A stretch of DNA of 64,000 bases from Burkholderia metallica (GCF_902832845.1 NZ_CADFDB010000010.1:1-64000), one strand, 5' to 3'; shown: positions 1 to 9,471, counted from the stretch's first letter. A program made the numbers and translations. Notes: generated by a model not told the origin, from the letters alone.

Positions 1-126
1 ACGGTGGACGGCGTGTTCACGACGGTGCAGGACGTCGCGCAGACGGTGCTGTTCCTGTCGGCGTTCCCGAGCGCGGCGCTCACGGGCCAGTCGTTCATCG
101 TCAGCCACGGCTGGTTCATGCAGTAA
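1..126 (+). CDS. 3-hydroxybutyrate dehydrogenase-like SDR, C-terminal end (partial)
   Basis: The window opens inside a reading frame whose last 42 codons end at TAA. The translated tail contains [16 protein letters not shown]. This closely resembles the C-terminus of short-chain dehydrogenases of the D-3-hydroxybutyrate dehydrogenase type, where the Gln-Ser-Phe and His-Gly-Trp segment lies near the substrate lid. The enzyme would interconvert 3-hydroxybutyrate and acetoacetate with NAD. The Rossmann fold and the catalytic Tyr/Lys lie outside the window. A patatin-like phospholipase gene follows in the same direction after about 120 bp, a pairing often seen in Burkholderia polyhydroxybutyrate-related loci (recalled, not checked). 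Confidence 0.75.
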   Translation, partial: TVDGVFTTVQDVAQTVLFLSAFPSAALTGQSFIVSHGWFMQ

Positions 127-247
127 CGCCCCCGCCTCCCGTCAGGGAGGCGATTTCCGCATCACCGCCCATTCTCACGACGGAGTGCCGCCGCTCGGCG
201 CCACTCCTTCTTCCCGCCATCCATGGCGGGTTTTCTCGGAGCAACTG

Positions 248-1465
248 ATGAAACCGCACGCCCGAACAGAAAAGCAGGCCGTCGACGCGGCGGACCTGCA
301 TCACGAGGCCGGCGCACCCGCCGCCGCGCGCACGCCGCCTTACGAGACGATCGCGCTCGTGCTGCAAGGCGGCGGCGCGCTGGGCGCATACCAGGCCGGC
401 GTGTTCGAAGGGCTGCACGAAGCAGGCATTCCGCTCGACTGGATCGCGGGCATCTCGATCGGCGCGCTCAACACCGCGCTGATCGCCGGCAATGCGCCCG
501 AGCATCGCGTCGAGCGGTTGCGCGAGTTCTGGGAAACGATCTGCAAGCCGGCGTTCTTCCCGACGGTTCCGGCCGCGTTCGAATCCGCGCTGTTCAACAG
601 CATCGACCAGGTCCGCACGTTCTTCACCGCATCGCAGGCCGCGAGCGCGATGATGCAGGGCCAGCAGGGCTTCTTCGTGCCGCGCTTCCCGCCGCCGCTG
701 CCGGGCGTGTCGGATCATCCGGAGAAGATCAGCTGGTACGACACGTCGCAACTGCGCGCCACGCTGCTGAAACTGTGCGATTTCGACCGGATCAATTCGG
801 GCGAAACGCGCGTGTCGGTCGGTGCGGTCAACGTCGGCACCGGCAACTTCGTGTACTTCGACAACTCGCGCATCCGTCTCGCGCCCGAGCATTTCATGGC
901 GTCCGGCGCGCTGCCGCCCGCGTTCCCGCCCGTCGAAATCGACGGCGAGTATTACTGGGACGGCGGCGTCGTGTCGAACACGCCGCTGATGGAAGTGCTG
1001 CGCGCCCATCCGCGCCGCGACACGCTCGCGTTCCAGGTCGACCTGTGGAGCGCGCGCGGGCCGCTGCCACGCACGATGGCCGACGTCGCCGAACGCACGA
1101 AGGACGTGCAGTATTCGAGCCGCACGCGTTTCGTCACCGACACGCTGCAGCGCGAACAGCGCTACCGCAACGTGCTGCGCCACGTGCTCGAACAGGTGCC
1201 GGAAGCGCAGCGCAAGAACGACCCGTGGTGCGTCGAAGCCGAAGCGATGTCGAGCGGGAAGAAGTACAACATCCAGCACCTGATCTATCAGCAGAAGGCG
1301 TACGAGCATCACTACAAGGACTATCAGTTCGGTCTGTCGACGATGCGCGACCACTGGTCCGCGGGTCTCGACGACATCCGCAAGACGCTCTCGGTGAAGG
1401 ACGGCCTCGCGCTGCCCGTCAACGATGCGGGCTTCGTCACGCACGACATTCACCGCCGCCGGTAA
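248..1465 (+). CDS. Patatin-like phospholipase
   Basis: A 405-residue protein with the patatin hydrolase fold. The glycine-rich oxyanion loop is QGGGALGAYQAG at about residues 40-51, the nucleophile elbow is GISIG with Ser70, and the catalytic Asp lies in DGGVVSNTPL near residue 238. Together they form the Ser-Asp dyad of patatin acyl hydrolases. The sequence after about residue 250 fits the extra C-terminal domain of bacterial patatins that sit next to hydroxybutyrate dehydrogenase. The ATG at 248 is preferred over one 21 codons upstream because GGAG precedes it at normal spacing and family homology begins shortly after it. No signal peptide is seen, so it is probably cytoplasmic. The substrate is unknown; a membrane lipid or polyester-granule role is only inferred from context. 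Confidence 0.85.
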   Translation: MKPHARTEKQAVDAADLHHEAGAPAAARTPPYETIALVLQGGGALGAYQAGVFEGLHEAGIPLDWIAGISIGALNTALIAGNAPEHRVERLREFWETICKPAFFPTVPAAFESALFNSIDQVRTFFTASQAASAMMQGQQGFFVPRFPPPLPGVSDHPEKISWYDTSQLRATLLKLCDFDRINSGETRVSVGAVNVGTGNFVYFDNSRIRLAPEHFMASGALPPAFPPVEIDGEYYWDGGVVSNTPLMEVLRAHPRRDTLAFQVDLWSARGPLPRTMADVAERTKDVQYSSRTRFVTDTLQREQRYRNVLRHVLEQVPEAQRKNDPWCVEAEAMSSGKKYNIQHLIYQQKAYEHHYKDYQFGLSTMRDHWSAGLDDIRKTLSVKDGLALPVNDAGFVTHDIHRRR

Positions 1466-1477
1466 TGCCGTGTGCAA

Positions 1478-1515
1478 CGGGCCGGCGCGCGCCACGCGCC
1501 GGCCCGTCTTTATTT
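1478..1515 (+). terminator. Rho-independent terminator after the patatin gene
   Basis: A perfect 12-bp stem (CGGGCCGGCGCG at 1478-1489 with its complement at 1495-1506) encloses a 5-nt loop and is followed by TCTTTATTT. It begins 13 bp after the patatin stop codon. Confidence 0.85.
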
Positions 1516-1525
1516 CAGATTCGAC

Positions 1526-1990
1526 ATGCCGATTTTCATCGCCCTGTTCGCGCTCATCGCCCTCGGATGGGGCGCGGTTCACCTGTTTCACGTCATCGCC
1601 GCGCAGTTCGGCCAGCCGGTCGCGATCGCGGCCGCCGTGCTCGCCGCCGCGAGCCTGATCGCGCTGGTCGCGTGGTGGCTCAAGCGCCGCCGCGACATCG
1701 CACCGAATACGAAGGAAGACGGCTGGACCCATGTCGTGCATCGCGCGTGGGGCGAGCTGCGCGTATCCGCGACGCAGGGGCTGCTGTGGCTGTCGCACGA
1801 CGGCGCGGACGGCCGCTACACGCTGTCGCAGCTCGACGGTTGCCAGGCTGCACCGATCGGGGGCCGCTGGCATCTCGTCGTGCGCGTGCGCGATGCGGTG
1901 CGTAGCGAATGGAAGCTGCCGATGACGGACAAGCGCGATGCGCAGCGCTGGGCACGCGTGCTGACGCTCGCGAAGGACAACCGGCTCTGA
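1526..1990 (+). CDS. Hypothetical membrane-anchored protein
   Basis: A 154-residue protein of unknown function. The N-terminus carries two hydrophobic segments (about residues 2-20 and 28-52), the second ending in KRRRD. This suggests a two-pass inner-membrane anchor with the remaining ~100 residues in the cytoplasm. The soluble part has no catalytic motif that I recognise. The start at 1526 puts the hydrophobic segment at the N-terminus; an upstream in-frame ATG lies inside the preceding terminator and is rejected. Because a strong terminator separates it from the patatin gene, it probably has its own promoter or depends on read-through. Confidence 0.6.
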   Translation: MPIFIALFALIALGWGAVHLFHVIAAQFGQPVAIAAAVLAAASLIALVAWWLKRRRDIAPNTKEDGWTHVVHRAWGELRVSATQGLLWLSHDGADGRYTLSQLDGCQAAPIGGRWHLVVRVRDAVRSEWKLPMTDKRDAQRWARVLTLAKDNRL

Positions 1991-2066
1991 AGCAGCACTC
2001 GGCGGATGCGAATGCGCATGCGCGCACCGCACGCGCCGCCGCGCCGGCCATCCCGCATGCCACGCG

Positions 2067-2951
2067 TCAGCGTGCCTTCAACGCCCACAACGCATCCAGC
2101 ACGTGCTCGGTCGCCCGCTCGACCGGCCCCGCCCGATGGGCGATACCCAGTTCACGCCACAACGCCGGACGCAGCGGCCGCATCACGATGCGCGGATCGG
2201 GCAGCGGGGCGCCCGCCTCGTGCGGCAGCAGTGTCGCGCCGTAACCCGCGGCGACCAGGCTCTTGATCGCGTCGTTGTAGTTGAGTTCGATCCGCGGTTC
2301 GGGCAAATGGCCGCCGAGCGCGAACCATTCCGTCGTGAGCCGCGACAGCCGCGTGGTCGCATCGTTGAGAATCAGCGGGCGCGCGGCCAGATAGCCGGGC
2401 GTCACGCGCGCCGGAAGCGGCCAGTCCGCCGGCAGGAACGCCATCACCGGATCGCGCCGCCACGCACGAATCGACAGCCCCGCGACCGCCGCCTGCGGCA
2501 GCGCCACCAGTCCGACATCGAGCGTGCCCTGCGCAATGCGCGCCAGCGTGTCGTGCGACGTGAGCACCGCGATCTGCACATCGATGTCCGGATGCTGCGC
2601 GCGCAACCGGGCCACCGCCTGCGGCAACAGGTGCGCGATCGCGCCGGTCGACGCGCCGAGGCGGACGCGCCCGGTCAACCCCTGCACTTGGCGCTGCACA
2701 TCGTCCAGCGTGGATTCGACCTCGGCCAGCAGGCGGCGCGCCCGCTCCACCAGCACTTCGCCGATGGGCGACGGCCGCACGTTTCCACGCGTACGGGACA
2801 GCAATGGTGCGCCGATGCGGCTTTCCAGTTCGGCAATGTGAAGACTGACGGTCGGCGGCGCGAGATGAAGCGCTTGCGCGGCCGCGACGAAGGACCCTTG
2901 GTCGGCGATGGCGACCAGCGTGCGCAGGCGGTCCAGGCTGATCTCGCGCAT
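2067..2951 (-). CDS. LysR-family transcriptional regulator
   Basis: A 294-residue regulator. The N-terminal winged helix-turn-helix (about residues 1-60) includes [23 protein letters not shown] and the recognition helix region [13 protein letters not shown]; the rest is the periplasmic-binding-like effector domain. The ATG at 2951 follows GGTGG at good spacing and gives the usual LysR length; an upstream in-frame start would add 16 residues that do not belong to the family. It is transcribed divergently from argC (intergenic gap about 118 bp), so it probably controls argC and itself. The co-inducer cannot be deduced. Confidence 0.85.
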   Translation of the reverse strand: MREISLDRLRTLVAIADQGSFVAAAQALHLAPPTVSLHIAELESRIGAPLLSRTRGNVRPSPIGEVLVERARRLLAEVESTLDDVQRQVQGLTGRVRLGASTGAIAHLLPQAVARLRAQHPDIDVQIAVLTSHDTLARIAQGTLDVGLVALPQAAVAGLSIRAWRRDPVMAFLPADWPLPARVTPGYLAARPLILNDATTRLSRLTTEWFALGGHLPEPRIELNYNDAIKSLVAAGYGATLLPHEAGAPLPDPRIVMRPLRPALWRELGIAHRAGPVERATEHVLDALWALKAR

Positions 2952-3069
2952 TTCCACCTCTCGTTCAAGAAAACTGAATCTGACGGTCAGTAAATTCAAC
3001 TTTTTCTATTCTAGGCGCTCGGGTGACGATACGGCTTTCCCGACCACGAACGCAAGGAACGCGACCATC

Positions 3070-4008
3070 ATGAGCCAGCCCACGGTCTACATCGACGGCG
3101 ATCAAGGCACGACCGGATTGCAGATCCATGCGCGCCTGCACGGGCGCACCGACCTGCGGCTCGTCTCGCTGCCGGATGCCGAGCGCAAGGACCCCGTGCG
3201 GCGCGCCGAAGCGATCAACGCAGCCGACGTCGCGATTCTGTGCCTGCCCGACGCGGCCGCGCGCGAAGCGGTCGGCTTCATCCGGAATCCGGCGGTACGC
3301 GTGATCGACGCGAGTTCGGCGCACCGCACGCAGCCGGAATGGGTCTATGGCTTCCCCGAGATGGCGGACGGGCACGCGCAGACGATCGCGCACGCGCGGC
3401 GCGTCACCAATCCGGGCTGCTACCCGACCGGCGCGATCGCGCTGTTGCGGCCCCTGCAACGAGCCGGCCTGCTGCCGCGCGACTACCCGGTGAGCATCCA
3501 TGCGGTGTCCGGATACTCGGGCGGCGGGCGGGCCGCCGTCGACGCCTTCGAAGCGGGCGACGCGTCGCACGCGAAACCGCTGCAGATCTACGGCCTCGCC
3601 CTCGCGCACAAGCACGCGCCCGAAATCCAGCTGCATGCGGGCCTCGCGAACCGCCCGTTGTTCGTGCCCGCCTACGGTGCCTATCGGCAAGGCATCGTAC
3701 TCACCATCCCGATCGAGTTGCGCCTGCTCGGCGCCGGCGTGACCGGCGAGCAGCTGCATGCCTGTCTCGCGCATCATTACGCCGATGCGCGCCACGTCGA
3801 CGTGACGCCGCTCGCGGAAACCCGTGCGATCACGCATCTCGATCCGCAAGCGCTGAACGGCACCAACGACCTGCGGCTCGGCGTGTTCGTCAACGCCGAG
3901 CATGGCCAGGTGCTGCTGTCCGCCGTGTTCGACAATCTCGGCAAAGGGGCATCCGGTGCGGCCGTGCAGAATCTCGACCTGATGCTCGGCGCGTCGCACG
4001 CGGCGTGA
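3070..4008 (+). CDS. argC: N-acetyl-gamma-glutamyl-phosphate reductase, short type
   Basis: A 312-residue protein of the short (type 2) ArgC family. It reduces N-acetyl-glutamyl-5-phosphate to the semialdehyde with NADPH in arginine synthesis. The N-terminal nucleotide-binding region contains [17 protein letters not shown]. The catalytic cysteine is in [11 protein letters not shown], and the conserved His lies in [15 protein letters not shown] precedes the ATG at 3070. No other arginine gene is nearby, so this may be an additional copy on the secondary replicon (inference); the divergent LysR gene suggests inducible rather than purely biosynthetic control. Confidence 0.9.
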   Translation: MSQPTVYIDGDQGTTGLQIHARLHGRTDLRLVSLPDAERKDPVRRAEAINAADVAILCLPDAAAREAVGFIRNPAVRVIDASSAHRTQPEWVYGFPEMADGHAQTIAHARRVTNPGCYPTGAIALLRPLQRAGLLPRDYPVSIHAVSGYSGGGRAAVDAFEAGDASHAKPLQIYGLALAHKHAPEIQLHAGLANRPLFVPAYGAYRQGIVLTIPIELRLLGAGVTGEQLHACLAHHYADARHVDVTPLAETRAITHLDPQALNGTNDLRLGVFVNAEHGQVLLSAVFDNLGKGASGAAVQNLDLMLGASHAA

Positions 4009-4095
4009 GCAGGGTGCGCATGCAGGCACGGTCGAAAGCCGGCGGGGCAGGCCGATCCGCGTCGCGGCAGGCGACGCTGCCGTGCCTGCCCATCC

Positions 4096-4114
4096 TCCCG
4101 TAAAAGCTCACCTT
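4096..4114 (-). repeat. Distal iteron copy 1 (4.1 kb)
   Basis: TCCCGTAAAAGCTCACCTT on the plus strand, so AAGGTGAGCTTTTACGGGA on the minus strand. It agrees fully with the iteron consensus of the 15.9-17.2 kb origin array. It lies in the gap between the convergent argC and LysR genes. Confidence 0.85.
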
Positions 4115-4123
4115 TAGCCGGTT

Positions 4124-5047
4124 TCAGCCCATGTCGTCGCACGCCGCGGCCGTCAGGCCGGCCAGCTTCTCCATCAGAAAATCGACGCACACGCGCACTT
4201 TCGCCGACGCGGCGACGCGTTCCGGATACACGGCCCAGATGTTCGCGGGCTGGATCGCGTCGGGCAGCACGCGGCACAGTACCCCGCGTTCGATCAGCGG
4301 GCCGGCCTCCCAGATCGAGCGCAACACGATGCCGCGCCCGGCCAGCGCCCATTGCACGGCCACCTCGCCGTGATTCGTCGACAGCGCGCCGCCGACCTTC
4401 ACCGTCGCCGTTTCGCCGCGCACGTTCAGCCGCCATACGCCAAACGGATGATCGCGCTCCTTGATCGCAAGACAGTCGTGCGACGCGAGATCCGCGAGCG
4501 AGCGCGGCGTGCCGCGCCGCGCGAGATAGTCGGGCGATGCACAGAGCACGCGATAGTTCGCGGCGAGGCGGCGCGCGATCAGGTGATCGGCGATCTCGTC
4601 GCCGATACGCACGTCGAGGTCGTAGCCTTCGCCCGCGACGTCGACGAGCCGGTCGAACAGATCGAGCCGCACGTTCAGTTGCGGATAGCGCGCGGTGAAG
4701 TCCAGCAGCGCCGGCGCAATGATGTGCCGGCCGAAGCCGAAGCTGCTCGACATGCGCAGCGTGCCGCGCGGCACCGTGCGCGTGGTCGACACGTCCTCGA
4801 CGAGATGATCGACGTCGTCGAGAATCTTCTCGGCGCGCGCGAACACGCGTTCGCCGGCTTCCGTGACCGTCACGCGGCGCGTCGAGCGATGCAGCAGGCG
4901 CGTGCCGAGCTGCGCCTCGAGCAGCGCGATGCGCTTGCTGACATAGGCGGGCGACACCGCGAGCTGCTCGGCGGCCGCGCTGAAGCTGGTCAGGCGGACG
5001 ACCAGGCTGAACACGCGCAGGTCGTCGAGATTTGGCGATTTGTTCAC
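4124..5047 (-). CDS. LysR-family regulator, DmlR-like
   Basis: A regulator of about 307 residues with an N-terminal LysR helix-turn-helix (NLDDLRVFSLVVRLTSFSAA, then SPAYVSKRIALLE) and a substrate-binding domain. It belongs to the large group of LysR proteins often paired with tartrate or D-malate dehydrogenase genes. The GTG at 5047 is chosen because it starts a normal-length LysR protein; an ATG at 5116 is also open but adds residues outside the fold, and neither has a clear ribosome site. The divergent neighbour is a D-malate/tartrate dehydrogenase, so the regulator probably activates that gene in response to its substrate (inference). Confidence 0.8.
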   Translation of the reverse strand: MNKSPNLDDLRVFSLVVRLTSFSAAAEQLAVSPAYVSKRIALLEAQLGTRLLHRSTRRVTVTEAGERVFARAEKILDDVDHLVEDVSTTRTVPRGTLRMSSSFGFGRHIIAPALLDFTARYPQLNVRLDLFDRLVDVAGEGYDLDVRIGDEIADHLIARRLAANYRVLCASPDYLARRGTPRSLADLASHDCLAIKERDHPFGVWRLNVRGETATVKVGGALSTNHGEVAVQWALAGRGIVLRSIWEAGPLIERGVLCRVLPDAIQPANIWAVYPERVAASAKVRVCVDFLMEKLAGLTAAACDDMG

Positions 5048-5174
5048 GATTCGTGGAAAGTCGATTAACCTTTCGCACGATTTTAATCCGAATGGAAATA
5101 AATAGAATGGCGTCATGATCCGCTGCGCGCCACGCCGGCAGCGGCCCGACCCACGAAAAAGGAGGAGCACCCGC

Positions 5175-6263
5175 ATGAACGACAGGACTTACCGGATCGC
5201 CGTCATCCCCGGCGACGGGATCGGCCGTGAAGTGATGCCCGAGGGCCTGCGCGCGCTCGACGCCGTGACCGCGCGCTTCGGCGTGCGCTTCGACTTCGTC
5301 CAGATCGACTGGGCGAGCTGCGACTACTACGCGCAGCACGGCAAGATGATGCCGGACGACTGGAAGGCCCAGTTGTCGGGGATGGACGCGATCCTGTTCG
5401 GCGCGGTCGGCTGGCCCGCGACGGTGCCCGATCACGTTTCGCTGTGGGGCTCGCTGCTGAAATTCCGCCGCGAGTTCGACCAGTACATCAACCTGCGGCC
5501 CGCGCGCCTGTTCGACGGCGTGCCGTCGCCGCTCGCCGGCCGCCGCGCGGGCGACATCGACTTCATGATCGTGCGCGAGAACACCGAAGGCGAATATTCG
5601 TCGGTCGGCGGCACGATGTTCGAAGGCACCGACCGCGAAATCGTGATGCAGCAGTCGATCTTCACGCGCCACGGCACCGAGCGCGTGCTGAAATTCGCAT
5701 TCGACCTCGCGCAGCGGCGCGCGAAGCGCCTCACCGTCGCGACGAAAAGCAACGGCATCGCGATCAGCATGCCGTGGTGGGACGCACGCACGGCCGAGAT
5801 GGCCGAACGCTATCCCGACATCGCCGTCGACAAGCAGCACATCGACATCCTGTGCGCGCGCTTCGTGCTGCAGCCGGACCGCTTCGACGTCGTCGTCGCG
5901 TCGAACCTGTTCGGCGACATCCTGTCGGACCTCGGGCCGGCCTGTACGGGCACGATCGGCATCGCGCCTTCGGCGAACCTGAACCCCGACCGCAGGTTTC
6001 CGTCGCTGTTCGAACCCGTGCACGGCTCCGCGCCCGATATCGCCGGGCAGTTCATCGCGAATCCGGTCGCGATGATCTGGTCGGCCGCGCTGATGCTCGA
6101 CTTCCTCGGCAACGGGACGGGCCGCGAGCGCGACGCGCACGATGCGATCGTCGCCGCGATCGAAGACGTGCTGCGCGACGGGCCGCGTACGCGCGATCTC
6201 GGCGGCAACGCGGGGACGCAGGAAGTGGGTGAGGCGGTCGCCGCGCGGATCGCGGGCCGATGA
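5175..6263 (+). CDS. Tartrate/D-malate dehydrogenase (isopropylmalate dehydrogenase family)
   Basis: A 362-residue beta-decarboxylating dehydrogenase that would convert D-malate to pyruvate and CO2, or tartrate to oxaloglycolate, with NAD. Family signatures include IAVIPGDGIG at the N-terminus, NLRPARL, MIVRENTEGEYSSVGG, the metal-binding Asp region SNLFGDILSDLGP, and the NAD loop VHGSAPDIAG. The ENTEGEYS form separates this group from isopropylmalate and isocitrate dehydrogenases. A strong AAAAAGGAGGAG site precedes the ATG. It is divergent from the LysR gene with about 127 bp between start codons. D-malate versus tartrate preference cannot be told from sequence (dmlA or ttuC are both possible names). 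Confidence 0.88.
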   Translation: MNDRTYRIAVIPGDGIGREVMPEGLRALDAVTARFGVRFDFVQIDWASCDYYAQHGKMMPDDWKAQLSGMDAILFGAVGWPATVPDHVSLWGSLLKFRREFDQYINLRPARLFDGVPSPLAGRRAGDIDFMIVRENTEGEYSSVGGTMFEGTDREIVMQQSIFTRHGTERVLKFAFDLAQRRAKRLTVATKSNGIAISMPWWDARTAEMAERYPDIAVDKQHIDILCARFVLQPDRFDVVVASNLFGDILSDLGPACTGTIGIAPSANLNPDRRFPSLFEPVHGSAPDIAGQFIANPVAMIWSAALMLDFLGNGTGRERDAHDAIVAAIEDVLRDGPRTRDLGGNAGTQEVGEAVAARIAGR

Positions 6264-6763
6264 GGGTTGCCCGATGCGCATGTGCGCGCCGGGCGGTGAC
6301 GGAGGGAAGCGGCAAGCGGTGGGCAGCTAGAAGTGAACAACACGCAAAGGATGTGCGCACGCGTGCGGCTTCCGATTCGTGTCGGGTGAAGTCGAGCGGT
6401 GAGCGATGTCACGCCACAATGCGCACGGCTTGCGCTGTTTGCCGATTGAATTGATCCGATCGGTGAGTTGCACACCGCGTTCGTACACACCGATCGTCGC
6501 TGGTACTGCCCGCGCGGTTCGACCGGTGAGACGCATCACGCGGTAAAGCACACCGCTTCATGCCGACACATGCGTCGCGTCGCGCGATCCCGGCGTGCGT
6601 GACATGTCGCTTTGCCCGCTGCGAAATTGCGTCGAACGGCTCGAAGCACACAGTCCGACGCGACGTTTCACCGCGTCCCGAAAAATCTCACCTTGCGTGC
6701 ACCGACTCCCGAATTTCCTCACCGTTAAACGCCGGTGAGGTATACGTCGAGTCGATGCGCACC
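6264..6763. other. 500-bp convergent intergenic region with iteron-like repeats
   Basis: No credible gene is seen between the dehydrogenase and the convergent NTF2-like gene. The stretch contains two iterons (6676-6694 and 6707-6725) and scattered GGTGAG words without the CGGGA half near 6400, 6463 and 6525. These may be decayed copies. Confidence 0.6.
6676..6725 (-). repeat. Distal iteron pair 2 (6.7 kb)
   Basis: Positions 6676-6694 read TCCCGAAAAATCTCACCTT, the exact reverse complement of the origin iteron consensus. Positions 6707-6725 read TCCCGAATTTCCTCACCGT, a diverged copy 31 bp further on. Both have the same orientation and lie between convergent genes. Confidence 0.85.
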
Positions 6764-7243
6764 TCACAGCCCGAGGTCGGACAGCCCCGGATGATCGTCC
6801 GGACGACGGCCGAGCGGCCAGCGATAAAGACGATCCTGCTCGCGAATCGGCAGATCGTTGATGCTCGCGTGACGATGTGCCATCAGGCCGTTCTCGTCGA
6901 ACTCCCAGTTCTCGTTGCCGTACGAACGGAACCAGTTGCCGGCGTCGTCGTGCCATTCGTATGCGAAGCGCACCGCGATGCGATTGCCGCCGAATGCCCA
7001 CAGCTCCTTGATCAGCCGATAGTCGAGCTCGCGCGCCCACTTGCGCTGCAGCAGCCCGACGATCTCATCACGACCGGTCACGAATTCCGCACGATTGCGC
7101 CACCGGCTTTGCGGCGTATAGGCGAGCGACACGCGCTGCGGATCGCGCGTGTTCCATGCATCCTCGGCGGCACGCACCTTCTGGCGGGCCGTCTCGAGCG
7201 TGAAGGGGGGAACGGGCGGGCGGACTTCGGGGGAAGCGGACAT
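6764..7243 (-). CDS. NTF2-like (DUF1348-type) protein
   Basis: A 159-residue protein matching the DUF1348 branch of the nuclear-transport-factor-2 fold. The sequence [29 protein letters not shown] and the tail segment [11 protein letters not shown] are typical of it. The fold is a cone-like alpha/beta barrel that often houses a small-molecule pocket; no biochemical function is established for this branch. AGGAG precedes the ATG. It lies 63 bp downstream of a TetR gene on the same strand, so the two probably form an operon controlled by that repressor. Confidence 0.8.
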   Translation of the reverse strand: MSASPEVRPPVPPFTLETARQKVRAAEDAWNTRDPQRVSLAYTPQSRWRNRAEFVTGRDEIVGLLQRKWARELDYRLIKELWAFGGNRIAVRFAYEWHDDAGNWFRSYGNENWEFDENGLMAHRHASINDLPIREQDRLYRWPLGRRPDDHPGLSDLGL

Positions 7244-7306
7244 GGGTTGCTCCTGTTCAGGTAATGGCCACGGACGCCCGCAGCCGGTTCGGATTCGCTG
7301 CTTCGA

Positions 7307-7912
7307 CTAGCGCGATACCGCGTCGAGCAGCAGTTCGGCCGTCGCGCGCGCATCGCGCGCGGCGTTCGCATCGCCGGTCACGAGCGCCACGCCGATCGCG
7401 CCGTCGATCAGCACGAGCCATTGGCGCGCCAGGCGCGCAAGCCCGCGGCGCTCGATTCCCGTTGCGTCGGCATACGCATCGAATCGCTCGCGCACGAATG
7501 CCAGCAGGCGCGCCTTGTGCACACGTGCGACGACGCGCACGGGATCGTCCGCGTCGGGAATCTCGCCCGCAGCATTCAGGAACGCGCAACCGTGAAAATC
7601 GGGCTGCCCGAACCAGTCGCGCAGCACGTCGAACATCGCGAGCAGCTGCGCGCGCGGCGCGTTGCCGCGCGCGAGCGTTGCATCGACGAACCAGCGCATC
7701 CAGCGTGCGTCGCGACGCTCGAGCGCGGCCACGACCAGCGCCTCTTTCGATTCGAAATGCGAATAAAAGCTCTTTCGTGCCGCGCCGGATCGCTTGACGA
7801 TCGCGTCGACGCCGGTCGCATGGATGCCGCCCGAATAGATCAGCGCTTCAGCCGCATCGAGCAGCCGGTCGCGAACGCCCGGTTCGCCGGAGGGGTCGTG
7901 TGGTGTGTTCAT
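7307..7912 (-). CDS. TetR-family transcriptional regulator
   Basis: A 201-residue repressor. The N-terminal helix-turn-helix (about residues 14-60) includes RLLDAAEALIYSGGIHATGV, then VDAIVKRSGAARKSFYSHFESKEAL, the typical TetR recognition helix. The remainder is the helical ligand-binding domain. A perfect 14-bp palindrome 12 bp upstream of the start is a probable operator, so it likely represses itself and the downstream NTF2-like gene. The ligand is unknown. Confidence 0.88.
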   Translation of the reverse strand: MNTPHDPSGEPGVRDRLLDAAEALIYSGGIHATGVDAIVKRSGAARKSFYSHFESKEALVVAALERRDARWMRWFVDATLARGNAPRAQLLAMFDVLRDWFGQPDFHGCAFLNAAGEIPDADDPVRVVARVHKARLLAFVRERFDAYADATGIERRGLARLARQWLVLIDGAIGVALVTGDANAARDARATAELLLDAVSR

Positions 7913-7923
7913 GGGTTTACGGT

Positions 7924-7937
7924 AGAACGATCGTTCT
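7924..7937. promoter_or_regulatory. TetR operator candidate
   Basis: AGAACGATCGTTCT is a perfect 14-bp palindrome immediately upstream of the tetR start codon at 7912. It is the typical size and position of a TetR-family autoregulatory operator. Confidence 0.7.
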
Positions 7938-8094
7938 CCATCGTCAACACCCGCGTGAAAAAGCCCTGTCGACGGGAGGGCTGAATCGCGGCCCGGCCGG
8001 ATGAGGCGGGCCGCCGCGTTTACGACATTTTTTCTTGAAGCGGGCCCGCGACGCTCACTACACTGCGGTCACCCTGTCTGGGCGAAAGGACATC

Positions 8095-8733
8095 ATGCAG
8101 CGACCGGAATCCGCGCGCCCCGCGCGTGCCTATGCGGCTTATGCCAAGCGGCTCGACGGCCGCATCGTCGTGCGGCGCTTCGACCCGCGCAACGATTCGT
8201 ACGACACGTTGACCGCGCTGCTGCATCGCGCGTTCGCACCGCTCGGCGCGCTGGGCTTGAACTGCCCGTGCGTCGATCAGCCGGCTGCGGCGACGCGCGA
8301 ACGCGTGCTCACCGGCGAGTGCTTCGTCGCGCTCGGCAACGCACATCTGGTCGCGACGATGACGATGTATTCGCACGATCCCGATTCCCGTTGCGATCCG
8401 TACCGCAGCCGGTACGTTGCGACGCTCGGCCAACTGGCCGTCGATCCCGTCTGGCAAGATCGCGGCATCGGCCGCGCGCTGCTCGCCTTCGCGCAACGGC
8501 GAGCGGCCGCGCGCGGCGCGACGCACCTCGCACTCGACGCGCCGTACGCGGCGGTGCGGCTCATCGATTTCTATCGCCGCGAAGGCTTTCAACCGGTCGA
8601 CGTAATGCGCTTTCCGGGACACAACTACGACAGCACGATCCTGTGCAAATCCGTCAGCATTGCGAACGGTCGCTTCGTTGCCGGCGATACGACGCAGATC
8701 GACGTCACGCGGCACGCGGGTGCCGCTTCATGA
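8095..8733 (+). CDS. GNAT-family N-acetyltransferase
   Basis: A 212-residue acetyl-CoA-dependent acetyltransferase. The acetyl-CoA-binding motif A is visible as LGQLAVDPVWQDRGIGRALLAFAQRRA at about residues 110-137 (Q-D-R-G-I-G pyrophosphate loop). The C-terminal part has the typical FYRREGFQPVDVMRFPG segment. AAAGGA precedes the ATG at 8095, chosen over an in-frame ATG 20 codons upstream without a site. Its stop overlaps the start of the next gene, so the two are translationally coupled. The substrate is unknown. Confidence 0.85.
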   Translation: MQRPESARPARAYAAYAKRLDGRIVVRRFDPRNDSYDTLTALLHRAFAPLGALGLNCPCVDQPAAATRERVLTGECFVALGNAHLVATMTMYSHDPDSRCDPYRSRYVATLGQLAVDPVWQDRGIGRALLAFAQRRAAARGATHLALDAPYAAVRLIDFYRREGFQPVDVMRFPGHNYDSTILCKSVSIANGRFVAGDTTQIDVTRHAGAAS

Positions 8734-9146
8734 AGCACGATATGCCGAAGCACGACAGCAGCGACGATCGCGCCCGGCTCGCCGTCCGGCAGGCAAGCGT
8801 GCGCGCGGCGCTGCGGCTGCGCGGCGTGATCAAGCTGACGATCGTGGCGATCGCGGTCGCGCAAGCGCTGGCGTTCGCGTTCGACAGCCTGCTGGTCGCG
8901 GTCGGTTTCGCGCCGGAGGCCGCGACGGTGCTGCTGTTCCGCTTCGTGACATGCGCGCTCGTCAGCTTCTGGCTTCAGGGGGATGCGTTGCGTGCGTATC
9001 GGTACGCGGCGCAGCACGGGTTCGTCACCGGTCCCGGCGCGCACGGCGAACCGGTCGAAGTCGCGCCGCAGTGCCCGAAGCGCTGGCTCGTCGTGTTGAG
9101 CCTTCAGCTCGACCCGCGCGGGTCGAACGGTGACCGGATCAGGTAA
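8730..9146 (+). CDS. Hypothetical small membrane protein
   Basis: A 138-residue protein whose ATG overlaps the stop codon of the acetyltransferase (ATGA). Two hydrophobic stretches (about residues 34-55 and 62-83) suggest two membrane helices. The N-terminus is charged and the C-terminal ~45 residues look soluble. I do not recognise a family. The overlapping arrangement implies co-translation with the acetyltransferase. Confidence 0.65.
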   Translation: MKHDMPKHDSSDDRARLAVRQASVRAALRLRGVIKLTIVAIAVAQALAFAFDSLLVAVGFAPEAATVLLFRFVTCALVSFWLQGDALRAYRYAAQHGFVTGPGAHGEPVEVAPQCPKRWLVVLSLQLDPRGSNGDRIR

Positions 9147-9452
9147 TGGCCTGCGCACCGATCGAAGTCGATCGAGGTCGATCGATGCTGATCGCTTCGC
9201 GCACGAGTGAGTAGCAACGTCCCGTGCTGGCTCACGGTTGATGAAGCGGGTCGGCACGACATCGGGTGGCGTGTATCGTGAACGACCGCGCGGCAAGCGC
9301 GACCAGCGCGGCAGGAAAGCGTGTGAAAGAGAGGGAACAGGCGCGAAACGGCGTGATGGCAAGAAACGCGGCAGCTGGCGAAAGGTGAAGTAAGCGAGCG
9401 ATGGCGGGTCACCGAAGTGCAATCGCATCGCGATTCGGCGCGCAAACGCAGC

Positions 9453-9471
9453 TCCCGAATAATCTCACCTT
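9453..9471 (-). repeat. Distal iteron copy 3 (9.45 kb)
   Basis: TCCCGAATAATCTCACCTT is one base from the inverted origin consensus. It lies between the convergent membrane-protein gene and tdh, in the same orientation as the other distal copies. Confidence 0.85.

Noticed and set aside
116-2032. A 638-codon frame on the minus strand over the patatin gene
   Set aside because: Arg/Ala-rich translation with no motif, antisense to a clear patatin gene; typical of high-GC shadow frames.
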